Assembly (NCBI GenBank): GCA_016785225.1
Contig: JAFBJZ010000740.1
Coordinates: 186,001 to 250,000, forward strand
DNA: 64,000 nucleotides
From: Psettodes erumei
Taxonomy: Eukaryota; Chordata; Actinopteri; Pleuronectiformes; Psettodidae
Direction of reading: 5' to 3'
Shown here: positions 1 to 11,761 of the stretch, piece after piece
Layout of the letters: each line of letters opens with the position of its first letter
Numbering within the stretch: position 1 is the first letter of the stretch
The notes under the pieces: generated by a model
Database searches by the model: none
Told to the model about the DNA's origin: nothing
The model's input: the letters and a program-made list of their open reading frames with translations, nothing else
Position numbers and translations under genes: made by a program

Positions 1-474
1 GTCATTCTTTTTTTTAAGTTGGGAGCAAAGGTAAAAAAAACTGTAAACAGAACACTTTATAAAGTTTATCAGAGGTTTTGGCTGAAATGAGCTTCCTTAT
101 ATGTGAGGAAGCAAGGTTGATGACAAAGCTAAGAGTGAAGCGCTAGAAAATGCTGGGAGTCTGAGGGGAACTGCAGAACCGAGTGAGCTGGCCACATGGG
201 TCCAACCTTCATTGGGGTGTTTCTGAATGGTGCGATGCATGTCAGCCAATCAGGGTTGAATGCGGTCAAGTTTGTGATCTGACATTGCTACCAGGATTAG
301 AAATGAATTCGCTGATTCTGATTGATCCACATCTGATGATTACCCCCTTTTTCTTCGGTTTCATTAAAAACTACAATGCTCGGACAGATTAGTGGATATT
401 CATGGTCCCCAGCAACATTCTTCAAAGGATCTGTAAAAATTGTTTTGATTTCCTACTATTTGGTTGTGTTACAG

Positions 475-1382
475 GAAATTTGTAGGTCAACTGAAACAAC
501 ATGTAGCAATCAAGAAAGTGCCCTTTGTGGACACACAGGGAAATCAAGTCAAACCCACCAAACCCAACGGCATAAAGATGGAGAAATTTGTTTTCGATGT
601 TTTTCCATTCTCAAGGTATTGTTCATTATGACATTCGGTCTACATCTCTTGACATCCATTGATTTTTAGTTATTTTGTTAATTGTTAATATTCACTCTCT
701 GTCTTCGGAAGGAACTTTGTGGTGTTTGAGGTTGTGAGAGAGGATGAGTTTTCCCCCCTGAAAAATGCAGATGGGGCAGCCACGGACAGTCCAACCACAG
801 CCAGGAACTCTTTGCTGGCACAGCATTGCCGCTGGGCCATGGCTGCTGGAGCCAAGCTGCTGGATGAACAAGGAAATACCCTTCCTCCTAAGAGCAGGTC
901 AGAGGAAATGTTCCTTTTATATACACCCTTCTGATGTTTATGCTAAACAAACTGCTGGCTTTAGCTTCATAATTAATAAACAGAGATAAAACAAATAAGC
1001 ACTAAGAGTGGTTTTAGTATTACTGTAAAAAATCAGAACCTATCTTTTTAATCTAAAAATGTATGTGTTTTTTTTCTGTAGTGTATCAGCAGGAGACAGT
1101 CCTCTGGCTCAGTGTGAGATTTCACCGCTGGTCTCCTACTTTGGAGAGGTGAGAACAAGGCAGTTCCCACAGATCCAAATAAAAACGGCACAGTTAGTGT
1201 TGTATTTTGAGGAATATCCCTTTCTAATGACTAAACAAGGTTTGTAATTGAACCACTTCCTCTGCCAGGGCCTGGAGGTGCTGAAAGGGAGGACGCTGCC
1301 AACTCCATTCGTTCTGGATGGAAAGCAGGCCAGAGAGCTGCAGGCTCAGGCACCTCTCTTTGGTGAACAGAGCACCGTGTGA
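475..1382 (+). CDS. uap1l1: UDP-N-acetylhexosamine pyrophosphorylase-like protein 1, C-terminal part (gene continues off the left edge)
   Basis: Four exons join in frame: 475-615, 712-897, 1082-1148 and 1269-1382, ending in TGA. All have AG/GT borders and matching phases. The joined peptide carries the C-terminal half of the UAP/AGX family: a KPNGIKMEKFVFDVFPF block, then EDEFSPLKNADG, then CEISPLVSYFGEGLEV. Family members make UDP-GlcNAc or UDP-GalNAc from UTP and the hexosamine-1-phosphate in the cytosol, and these blocks belong to the nucleotide-sugar binding core. The residues KKVPFVD and RWAMAAGAKLLDE fit the UAP1L1 paralogue better than UAP1, which is why I chose that symbol. The paralogue assignment is from memory. 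Bases 1-474 look like intron, and no earlier exon is recognisable there. Confidence 0.85.
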
Positions 1383-2048
1383 CTGACAGTGACATAGGGC
1401 ATCGAGAGGATGAAGATCGCCGATGCGGTTTCAGCCCGAGAGCGAGCAGCCATTTCATTGTGTGATGATAGCCATTTCGAATGTCACTTTTGCAAGACCT
1501 ACAAATCATGTGATGTGATCACTTGAAAACAAAAAGGGACCAGCAAAAAACAATGGGAATTTAGGAGACATTGTTTTATTCTACATCCAAAGATAAAATC
1601 AAATCAAAACACCTCACCTTGAATTCTCTCCCGCTTTTTAATAGATCTGTTATACTGTCTGCTGCTGGCTTAACTTTAAAAGGTCCTTCATTTTATTTGC
1701 AGCTGTGTCAGTTATATAGAAGGTTTATGAAAGGGTGTTAACTGAGCTGTTTCCTTAAGAGCATTATTATGAGGGGCAGGTACGAAGTAAAATAAACCGG
1801 TGAGTCTAAATGAGTGCCACGTTTAAGCCCTCTCTTTGCCATATATGCTTTACAGCCCTGTGATAAAGATTGTGGACCACATATGTTCCCTTCTGGCTCA
1901 GGGTGGATTTGAAACTTTCCAGTGCCAACATTTCCCATCAGAGGAATCTCCTTGGAACTCTGGTTTAAATGAAGATATTGTTGTAGAAGATGTTTTCTTA
2001 TGAATAAACAGTTTTTTCGGCTTAGATAAAGACACCCACACACACACA

Positions 2049-2141
<93 letters not shown>

Positions 2142-2189
2142 CACAACCGCATCCACCCACACACTCACAGGTGTAGTCGCTCACCCCTC
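1383..2189 (+). other. uap1l1 3' UTR and intergenic spacer
   Basis: No coding exon is seen. The first good AATAAA on the + strand after the uap1l1 stop is at 1791-1796, so this is the likely end of its 3' UTR. The rest is AT-rich spacer leading into a long CA microsatellite. Confidence 0.5.
2035..2134. repeat. (CA)n microsatellite, about 100 bp
   Basis: A nearly pure CA dinucleotide run with one CC interruption near 2055. It accounts for the cysteine/valine-rich open frames on the minus strand here, which are not genes. Confidence 0.95.
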
Positions 2190-2748
2190 TCTCCTGTCAC
2201 GCACAGCGACATTAGAGTATATTAGTCCTCTCGCTTAATGCCCCTCCCGGCCACCGTATGCTGGACTGCCTCGTGACCGACGCTGGCCAATAGTGGCCGA
2301 GAGTGGAAAGGAACAACAACAAAAAACAAATGCACTGTACGGAGCGGAGGGTTTGTACTGCGTTACAAGTGCGGACTCGTCGCGACGGTGACGTCGTTTT
2401 CTATAATATGTTTAACGGCAGATATTATATTTTTATATTTTATTCGCTATTTGTCTTAGTCTCGGGAAACGAATAACGTGGACGTCGCAGGCTAGCGCGG
2501 GCGGCCACAGTATACCCGTTAATTCTCTGACGACATTAACGTTAGCGAGCTCTCTAACGGGACGCTCGGTTTTCACCTTTCAAAAAAAAAAGTTAACGTT
2601 GGCGGCATAGTGTTCAAATGCTAGATAGCATTTGGTCATTAGCTCGTAGCTAACCTGGCCGCTGGCTGTCCTGTCACCGACAGTGCTGCGCGTGTGAACG
2701 TCCAGGTCCACCCGGAGATCGCGATGGATGCTCTAACATGCTAGGACC
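2190..2748 (+). promoter_or_regulatory. Probable zdhhc12 promoter and 5' UTR
   Basis: CpG dinucleotides become frequent between about 2240 and 2730, in contrast with the AT-rich flanks. The stretch lies directly upstream of the zdhhc12 start codon. No TATA box at a convincing position was seen, which suits a CpG-type housekeeping promoter. The start of transcription cannot be placed from sequence alone. Confidence 0.55.
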
Positions 2749-3031
2749 ATGTTTAAAAATGTGTTTGGCTCAGGGTTTCTGGTGAGAACCGCCCACGTGA
2801 TTCTGACATGGGTAATAACGTTAATACTCTTCCTGCATGATACAGGTAAGCCTGTCCACGCATCAACGTCACGGCTCGTCATTGTGTCTAGCTGTAGCAT
2901 TAAAGTGATCAATCAAGCGGAGTCACGTGCTAACTGTTCATACATATTGTCAGTATAAAATGCGCCGATGGTAGTTAAGATTTTTGCCTTTTGTTTTTAT
3001 GACCGTTGGTCCTGGGACCTCCCAGCAGGAC

Positions 3032-3098
<67 letters not shown>

Positions 3099-5071
3099 GG
3101 GTCAGAACCTGATTCTCCGTGTGTTTGGGTCACAGAGCTGAGGAAGCAGGAGGAGACGGGTCAGCTCGTCCAGCCCGTGCTCTTCGTCCTGCTGGTGCTG
3201 GTGTCGGTGCTGCTCTACTTCGCCGTTTCTCTGATGGACCCAGGCTTCATCTTGTCCGATGACAGCGCTTTGCAGGTGATCGATGACACATGTGTGACCT
3301 GTGACTGCTGCCTCAACGTGTTGCACATGTATTGTGTTGCATTCCCGAGCCAGGGAAGTGGTTGGTGTGGTTACTTTACTTCACAGTGGCTTGGAGAATA
3401 GAGTGTGGAGTAAGGGAAGTTAGGCTGCTTAATTTGCTAGTTATTCCAAGATTTAAACTTTAGCAAACATAATAGTGTCACACCCGCACCAATAAAGAAA
3501 AATCTTGTGATAAGGACTGAGGAGCAGGTGCACAGAAGCCCTTGGAAAACACTTTCGTCTAAATTAGATTATTAGATGCTATTTAAATCTATGTCTCATG
3601 GTTGCGGGTACAAATGATACAGCAGGTCCTGAGGAAAGCTGGGACTGGAACCGGAAACTGACCAGTTTGTTTGTCCCCCTGTGTTGTGCCAGTTCACGCT
3701 GGGTGTGACAGAGGAGCAGCAGGACATGATCCCGCCCACCACCAAATCCCTGCGCCAGCGTCGCTGCGGTCACTGTCTGCTGCAGGTAGGCTGCCCGCCG
3801 TGCCTGCGTGCCCCCGTGTGGCACCAGAAACAGTAGGTCGATTAAAAGTAAAGAAAGCAATAAACTCCAGGTCCTCTCACAAGCTTTTCCCGCAGCTCTC
3901 AACCGCATCTCTCGGATGGCATTGCTCGGCAAATTTCATTCATACGTTTTTAGAGTTAACAGAGGAAGAACTTGGGACAATGTTGTTGAAAGCTCTGGAA
4001 GGAGTGAGGGTTGACCGATAGTGGAGCGCTGCCATCTCCGCGCGGCGCTCCGGCTGAAAGGTGACACTCCTTCGGCAGTATAGAATAACAGATGGGTCGC
4101 CGTGCAGCAGCAGCAGCAGCTCTGTATGGGAGTTACTGAAGAGGTCAAGTGTGTGTGCGCAGTGTAAACCAGCGTATGTAAAATCAAATGATGACTTGTT
4201 TTTCGCTTGTGAGCCTTTACATCCAGCTTATTATCTCGCCTTGTTGACCGCTGACTCACGTTTAAATACGTCCCCAGCCCTCCTGTGCGAAAACGCTTAT
4301 TGCTCCTTCAGGATCGACTGCTGTATCGCTGTACGTTCTGTAACTAGGCCTCACGTGTACATTAATGATTCAGAGAAATGTCACCAGGCTCAAGAGCAGC
4401 AGGAAAAGTATAAGATGAGCTTGTGTGTATTTCTGTCAGATTATCCAGGCTGCTAACCGCAGCGCAAATGTCCCCTAAATACATTGATCTTTATGCCGAG
4501 TAGCAGCCAATGAGATCGAAGCACTGCCAGACCTGCCAGCACTGCGTCCGCCGCTACGACCATCACTGCCCCTGGATTGAGAACTGCGTCGGTGAGAGGA
4601 ACCACCGCTGGTTTGTGCTGTACCTGGCTGTGCAGCTGCTGGTGCTGCTGTGGGGGCTGCACATTGCCTGGTGAGTAGCACTCTGTCGCCCGCCCCCGTC
4701 CCACCGCCAGCAAAGCCTCTACAGACCACCCCTCTCTCCCGCTCGTTTTTCTCAGGACGGGCTTCGGCTACGCGCCCGCCTGGCAGCTGTGGCTGCGCGC
4801 CAACGGCGTGCTGCTGGCCGTGGCCGCGCTGCTGGCCCTGCTGTCGCTCATCCTGCTGCTCCTGCTCGGCTCCCACCTCTACCTGGTCTCACTCAACACC
4901 ACCACCTGGGAGTTCATGTCGCGCCACCGCATCTCCTACCTCAAACACTGCGGCGCCGACGAGAACCCGTTCGACCGCGGCACCTTCCACAACCTGTGGG
5001 GGTTCTTCTGCGTGTGGGGCACGGTGGTGTGGGAGCAGGTGTACTTCAGGGAGGGCAGCGACCAGGTCTAG
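2749..5071 (+). CDS. zdhhc12: Palmitoyltransferase ZDHHC12, complete in 5 exons
   Basis: Exons 2749-2845, 3136-3275, 3693-3785, 4507-4670 and 4756-5071 join to a 269-residue protein, close to the mammalian length of about 267. It is a multi-pass S-acyltransferase of the endomembrane system that transfers palmitate to cysteines. Two hydrophobic helices lie in exons 1 and 2. The cysteine-rich domain follows, split between exons 3 and 4: CGHC, HCQTCQHC, and the catalytic DHHC inside RRYDHHCPWIENCVG. Two more membrane helices follow, FVLYLAVQLLVLLWGLHIAW at the end of exon 4 and a leucine-rich one in exon 5. The C-terminal tail contains NPFDRG, which resembles the TTxE/NPF region of the family. 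The start ATG opens exon 1, directly upstream of the first helix. All introns are GT-AG. Confidence 0.95.
3033..3094. repeat. (TG)n microsatellite just upstream of zdhhc12 exon 2
   Basis: About 60 bp of pure TG ends some 40 bp before the exon 2 acceptor at 3135/3136. It occupies the place where a polypyrimidine tract would be expected. Confidence 0.95.
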
Positions 5072-6302
5072 GAACATACGACAAGCTCGAACAGACTGAA
5101 AACACCTCCCACCACCGTGTGAGGGGATGAACTATCCTTGTGTGCAGTTTACCTTTTTTACATATACGTGGGCAGGTGTGTTGCTGTGCCATAACCCTGC
5201 AGCCCTGTCCCTCTTGCTGAACATTTCTCCTCTCATCGCTCGAGTCCTGCAGTGGTTTTCTTGCTTGTGTCCCCGCTGTGTCGTTGCATTCCAAATTATT
5301 CTGCATTTCCAGTTCCAGTCCTCCTCGTTTCTCCTCAAGTCCTGGCTGTCAACGGAATCAAAGAGGTTACTGGCCCTTATTCAATCAATTGTTTCCGGTC
5401 GTTCAAACATGCCATTTTCCTAAAGCAGGCACTTTGCTGACCCACTTTAAGGCGCCGGGTGAGGCTTTGTTTACGCCCCATGCCCCACATCCCGCTTGAC
5501 CATCACTCCTGCTTCCACCGAATCATTTGTGCGAGGAGTTGTCACACGGTAAACACGACTGATGGACTCTTTTTTGCATCAACTCCTGAGTAAAAGCTAT
5601 TTGGGTCAGGGCCACGTGCAGACAATTCACATCTCTGGTTCATGTAGATGCTAATGAACAAGTTGGAGATTTTTTTTAATGGTACATTTGTTGTTTTTGG
5701 TGTAAAGTTTCTCTTGTAAATTGCTGCGTCTAATTTATTGGTTTTACAGGGTCCACTTGCTACAACGGCTTTTGTCTTAAAATAGCTGAAGACAAAGCAA
5801 GATAATCATTTATTTATTTTTACCTGTGCAAACCTCAGTTGAAACACAAAAGGTGTGAAAACTGTACTGTATCGTTTCTAGCTTTTAATTCAATCACGAT
5901 GTACTTTGACTTTAAAAGGACAGCACTTGAAGCTATTTTGTATTCTGTACATAATTTTTAAACTATTTCAAACCAGATTTTTGTACGAGCGTTTTCGTGG
6001 AAGAACAGCGCGGAGCTGAGGGGAAGTCGAAAAGGTTGTGGAGTGGAATACGTTTGTGGTGTTTCCTTCTAGAGCTTTTCCTTGTGCAATAGTGACCTTG
6101 TAAGAGAGCAATAAACGTGATGTTGACTTTACCGTAGAGCCGTAGTGTTGGACAGAACGCCTCCAATTACACACTTAGTGAGAGCTCTGGTTTCTATGAA
6201 GTGACGTTTAATTCATGTTGTGTACTTCTGACTCATATGCAATACCGCCATGTGTTGTTTTTTTTTACTACCTTGAAAATACTGTGTACGTTGATTAATA
6301 AA
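5072..6302 (+). other. zdhhc12 3' UTR with two poly(A) signals
   Basis: There is no conserved coding exon after the stop at 5071. AATAAA occurs at 6110-6115 and again at 6297-6302, giving a 3' UTR of about 1.05 or 1.25 kb. The second site lies only about 50 bp from the likely poly(A) signal of the convergent pkn3 gene. Confidence 0.55.
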
Positions 6303-6349
6303 CGGTTGACGAAGAGTTTCCTGGTCGTTCAGTGTCCAGCAGAGGTTAG

Positions 6350-6355
6350 TTTATT
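6350..6355 (-). terminator. Likely pkn3 poly(A) signal (AATAAA on the minus strand)
   Basis: TTTATT on the + strand is AATAAA on the pkn3 strand, about 470 bases after the pkn3 stop codon. It is the nearest canonical hexamer in the right orientation. Confidence 0.5.
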
Positions 6356-6822
6356 CATTCATATTTCCTGGTTTTGTTCTATACGAGCGTCATCTTCATG
6401 ACATTTTAAAAATCCAATGTATTACATCCCAGCAACATATAACTGCTTAAAAACCATAAAACGGTAAGAGCAAGGGGCAGAGGTTCCCGTTCAGCGCGTC
6501 GACCGTCGCTGTCGGTTCTCCGCACGTAGGTCAGACATATTTACAGAGGAGTGCTTTGGTGTGAGAAGGCAGTGCTGGATATCAGTGCTGGACGTGACTG
6601 GCACAAAAAGTCCCGCTGCGTGACGACACAAACAGTTTCAGATCTGACTGGATGTGGCAGCGACGGGGGCGGGTTCGACTGCGGCAGTGAGGATCAAGGA
6701 CTCCGCAAAGACACCGCGGTCCTGGAATACCTGGAAGTGTGTGGACACGAAAAGGCAGGAGGCAGTAAACTTCTGTTGAATCAAATAAAAGTGGCGACAA
6801 GCAACGAGGCCCTCCCCCTCGG

Positions 6823-9608
6823 TCAGCTCGTGAAAGCGAAGTCGAAGTCGGCGAAGATTTCCTGCTGCTCGGCCGTGAGGACGCAGGGCGTTCGCGGGAG
6901 GGTGAGGACCGGCTTGAGGCGAGTGAACTCCTCGTCGAAGTTGCTGACGTCCTGCGGCGCCCTGATGACGGGCAGGAAGGGCGGCTTCACCTTTTTGGCG
7001 AGCAGAGCGTCCCAGGCCACTCCCTGGTTGATGAAGAGCAGGAGGCAAAGACAGGTCTTGTAACTAGTTCACCCTTTCACGCTGTGACTACATATCTGCA
7101 GAAAATGCTTTAGTATTTAGTTTGTGACAGACATTTGGAGGAGTAACACGCAGCAGGAGATTTAGAGCAGAATAATGACCTGGAAGAATCTGTGTCTTTT
7201 GATTTCCGAGGCGTCCTCCTCCCCTGCTCCGAGTCTCCTCACTGGATTTTTCTGCAGTAGCTGAAACACAGCGAGAGCAACGGAGGTGAGTCGGCACGAC
7301 ATTTCAATAAGAGCCCAGCGCTCGCGTCGAATGCTCGCTGACGATTACCAGACACGGACCTTCTGAACGAGGGACACGGACTCGGGAGAAAGGAAGCGAG
7401 GGTAGCGCACCTCGTCGTTGACGATGCTGTCAAACACCTCTTCCTCGTCGTCACCTGGGAAGGGGGACTGACAGAGAACAGAGACTCTCTTCTGTTATCG
7501 TACGGTACGGGTTTTGTCGGGTTCTGTTGTTCCTCCTGACCACGCAGAAAAGACAGGCTGACAAAATGCGCAGTTCTGTGCAAAAAAACCCGTTCCACAG
7601 TGATGCAGCAGCTAACGAGAGGCTGAGGCAGACAAACCAAGCAGCTGTCTTCGTTTCCTCAATATGTCAGAGCCACATTAAGGGTCAGTTCAGTTTATAT
7701 TGTGCTTTACTGCTGCGTATTTGTGACTAATCACACAAACACAAACTAACTGCAGCGACCCTTGGCCCTTTGGAGCTCCTGAGCGCAAGGAGCCGTGGAG
7801 AAGCTGCCCGATGTGCTTTAATCCAGTCTCTCCCTTCATCGCAGAGACTTTGCCCGGCTCGGTCCGACTGTACTGACCTCCCCAACCAGCATCTCGTAGA
7901 TGAGAACCCCCAGCCCCCACCAGTCCACGCTGCGAGTGTAGTTGTTGTCCGTCAGGACCTCGGGGGCCAGAAACTCCGGCGTACCGCAGAAGGTTGAGGT
8001 GCGATCCCCGTGGCCCATGCCTACACACAGTGCAGGGATTACACACTCTTAACACAAACTACAGAGTTTTGCAAAAATTAACTTCTGGGATTCAACTATT
8101 TTTTGCTTACATGCACTGTAGGGGGGGAAAGGGTTCATCACATAAAAGAGTATGATTTATTGGAAAATGTTTTACCTTCTTTGCACAAGCCAAAGTCTGC
8201 TATCCTGATGAAACCATCTGCATCCATCAGCAGATTATCCAGCTTCAGATCCCTGAGACACGGGCAGAGGTGGGGGTCAAATCGTGCAATGTGCCGTCAA
8301 CACGCAGCCGGCTGTCAAGGAATGCTGATCTGAGAGCAGCATGCGAAGCGCTCACCTGTAAACTATGTGGTTCTGGTGGAGAAACTCCAGGCCCAGCAGC
8401 ACGCACGACGAATAAAAGCTGAAAAAAAACAGAGAAGCGATCCCGAGAATGAGCCAGAAGTAACGGGGCGGCGCGTCGGGCGGGCTGCGGTCCCCCTGCT
8501 CACCGGGCCTGTTTGTCGGTGAAGATGCTGGCGTGAATGTGCGTCATGAGGTCTCCTCCCGGGGAGTAGGCCATCACGAAGCACACGTGGTCGGCGGTCT
8601 GGAAGCAGCCGTGCAGGTTGACCAGGAAAGGATGCCGCGAGGTGTTGATCACCTCAAAGATCCTCTTTTCACACAGGAGGCTGGACACACAGAGCTGGTT
8701 ACTTCAGCACATCACGTCAATTAACTACTGGAAAAAGCAGCCTACACATTTTTCATCAAAATCTGCACTCAGCGTGTTGGGATTCGTGAGACGCTTCCAT
8801 AACGTTTGGGGACGCACCAGACGGATTCAAATATAGAATGGTTTAAATTAAAAGCAGCAGGAGCCGAGGTATCCTGACCTGCACGTTTCCCATAATGCAA
8901 CTGGATTTGATCCAGCTAGATTTAAATGCCGGCGTCTTTCAAGGCTTTCTGCTATGCGCGGGTAGCGTGTCGTGTCACGCGGCCACAGCCTCTCTGGGCT
9001 TATCTCGGGTTTTCTGCCCTGCCCCAGAAAGCACTTTCAATCTGAAACCAATCAGTGGTTTCTGCAGTAAAGTTCCAAGTCTCAGCTTCAATTACAGCAG
9101 TTACACATCAGTATAGAGAGATGTGTGCTGTAAAGGTTCAAAATTTCTACTAAAATGTTTCTTTATCGAAGGAAAGAGCTTCATGTGAGGCACCACCTGA
9201 TCAGCAGACCAGGCTAAAAGGCAGAGACTCCACGACACACTGAAATCAACATCTCATTTTTGTTTTTCTTACCTGTCAACTTCGTCACGCGTCACAACGT
9301 CCCCTTTCTTCAGGGCTTTGATGGCGTATAGTTTGCCTGACTTCTTATACTCTGCTAGCAGCACCTTGGATCAGCGACAAAAGTACAGGAGAGACACTTA
9401 ATGCACAGTAACCTTCGTGAGGAGCGGAGAAACTGCTGACATGCGACAAAGCAGACTGTGATTACATGCGTTCTGAATCCCCACACCACCAGGTTCTAAT
9501 TTATTACAGTGGGTATAAGTATAGTGCTGCGTGTGTACCTTTCCAAAGTGACCTCGTCCCAGCACTGAAATACAGTTGAAGTCGGCCATCTGCAGCCCTT
9601 CAGCCCTG
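6823..9608 (-). CDS. pkn3: pkn3 catalytic half: AGC kinase domain and V5 tail (exons 14-22)
   Basis: The kinase motifs appear in order: glycine loop VLGRGHFGKV (exons 14/15 junction), catalytic lysine in LYAIKALKKGD (exon 15), AGC-type YRDLKLDN catalytic loop (exons 17/18), ADFGLCKEG magnesium loop (exon 18), and the activation loop RTSTFCGTPEFLAPE, which includes the threonine that PDK1 phosphorylates in relatives (exon 19). WWGLGVLIYEMLVGE and SPFPGDDEEEVFDSIVNDE follow. The last exon is the V5 tail, ending with the hydrophobic motif FADFDF, whose acidic residue stands in for phosphoserine as in other PKNs. All invariant catalytic residues I looked for are present, so the enzyme should be active if it is translated. 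Confidence 0.94.
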
Positions 9609-9743
9609 CTGCGTGAGAATACAAGTGCACAAATATTAAAAAAAAAAATCCTCACCCAAGTGCCACTTGTTGAACCTGTGCTGTCAGAGAACACTACATG
9701 ATTGTCCCAAGGCTTGGGTATTTGCATTCTTAGCTTATTAAAC

Positions 9744-9775
<32 letters not shown>

Positions 9776-11730
9776 TGAAGCTTTCCATGAAGCGGGACTT
9801 ACCTGGGAGGTGGATGGACGGAGGGTTGTCGCTTGGGCTTTGGGTTCTGGTTTTCTCCGGGTGACTGTTTTTAGGGAGGTAAACGGGCACAGACGTTAGC
9901 GGACACATCGGCTCGGCTCCTGACGACACACACGGCAGACAACCTGACTTGCTTACCAGAGGGGAGTCCTTAGCATCCTTTCTCGTACGATGAGGAGATC
10001 TGCCGGGCTGCTCATCTGCAAAATTTAGACTCGCTACGCCAGCTTCTCTGAGAAAAGCACACAGAACAGAAAGTAGGGGTGAGGAGTGGGGTGTGTACTG
10101 CACTGTCACCCACTCTACAGCAATGTTTAGTGCTGTCTCGTGGCCCCAAACTTTTTTTTTTTTTTTATACAGAAAAAAAAATCCGTCCACAATAATAGGC
10201 ACTTGACTAGTCTAAAACGATTTCAGTTTTTTTTGTGACTTGATTCTCAGGTCCTACTTTTATTTTATTTCATGGATGGACTGATTTAAGCTCTCATGTT
10301 TTGTCAGCATTATTTGATTTCTGTCTTTTATCTTGGATAACTTTATGTGCATGCTAAAAGTATTTAAGTTACAAAAAGTGGGAAAAAAAAAGAATTTGCT
10401 TGTTTGGGACTATTTATTAATCCATGTTTGTGTGCTGTCGTGAGTATCTGGGGGGGCAGCAGGACAGTGTGTGTGTGTGTGTGTGTGTGTGACAGTGTGG
10501 CTCACTGATGGGTTTTAATAGTGTTGGACAACCATGGAGCTCCATGGCTCAGAGGAATCAGATAAATATATTATTCTAAAACCAGTGCGTCCGATTTCTC
10601 TCAGCTCAGAGTCAGGTGTCACCAGCTGACTTTTGAAACAGACACCTGTCACAGATGTGACAAAGATGCGCATCCGCAGCTCTTACTGTGACGGAGACAT
10701 GCTGGAGGACGTGTGGTCGGCGTTAGCGCCGGCTATAGGGGGGCTCATGGGCTCCAGGGAGCTGCAGGGGGGCAGGACGCTCATCATCAGACGGCCCCAG
10801 GTGGCAAAGTTCATGTTCATCTGGGCGGCCCGCAGGAAGTCCTTCCCTGTGAGCACGTGGACGCAAAGTCTGAACCACATGCTAAAAGATCTTCAACGAA
10901 ACAACAGAAAGACTGCAGCTGGGTTCAAGGTTTACTACCAAGCTACATGTTCCGTGAGGTTCTGTGGAGCCAGGATTTGGAATAGTGGCCTTGTATTTAA
11001 AAAAAAAAAGTTCTAACTTGTCTGCAAGTTCTCCTCATTTCTTTGTTGGATGTTTGACTGCTTGATGAGGTTTTTGATGGATTTCCACATCTCTCCCTTT
11101 CTTCAAGGACCAGAATGAAAGAAGGTCTTAAGCAAGAATTAATATTAATTGTGTGATTTAAATCCAGTCTATAGATCTCTCATGACATCACACTGTGATA
11201 TCAAAAGGCATTCGTGAATTCTTTGTTCATTAGATTGCGTGATGTGTATCTATACAGTAATAACCCTTATGTTAAAAGACTCAATCACAGTTAACCAGCC
11301 TCAAAGCTTTAAAAACAAACGATGAAAAGTAAGTGCAAATTGCACATGTAGGTCACCAAACTCCATCTAAATCCATATCTCAACCCTGCAGTGCAGTAGA
11401 GTTCATGTCATTACCTTTTTCTTTCGGGAAAATCCTCCTTTGCCTCTGGAGTTTGGAACGTCGCTCAATGACAGGATTGATAAACGTCACCTGGGAACGA
11501 ACAGAGGAGTCCATCCAGGTTCAGTTTGAGGACTGTTACAGTAAAAATTGTACTAGCGGCTATGTCACCAGAAAACCATGTTTACTGTACACCATCTTCT
11601 CTGACAGTCATCCCCTGCTGCTTGCTCCAATAACAGAAAACTAACAAACCACCTCATGAGGATGCTGATTCCGATACTAGCTCTGGACGCAGTGTACGCA
11701 GAGCAAATGGGAATCTCGCAAATGAAACTT

Positions 11731-11761
<31 letters not shown>

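Noticed and set aside
1738..2184. Cysteine/valine-rich minus-strand frames
   Set aside because: Translation of a CA/TG microsatellite.
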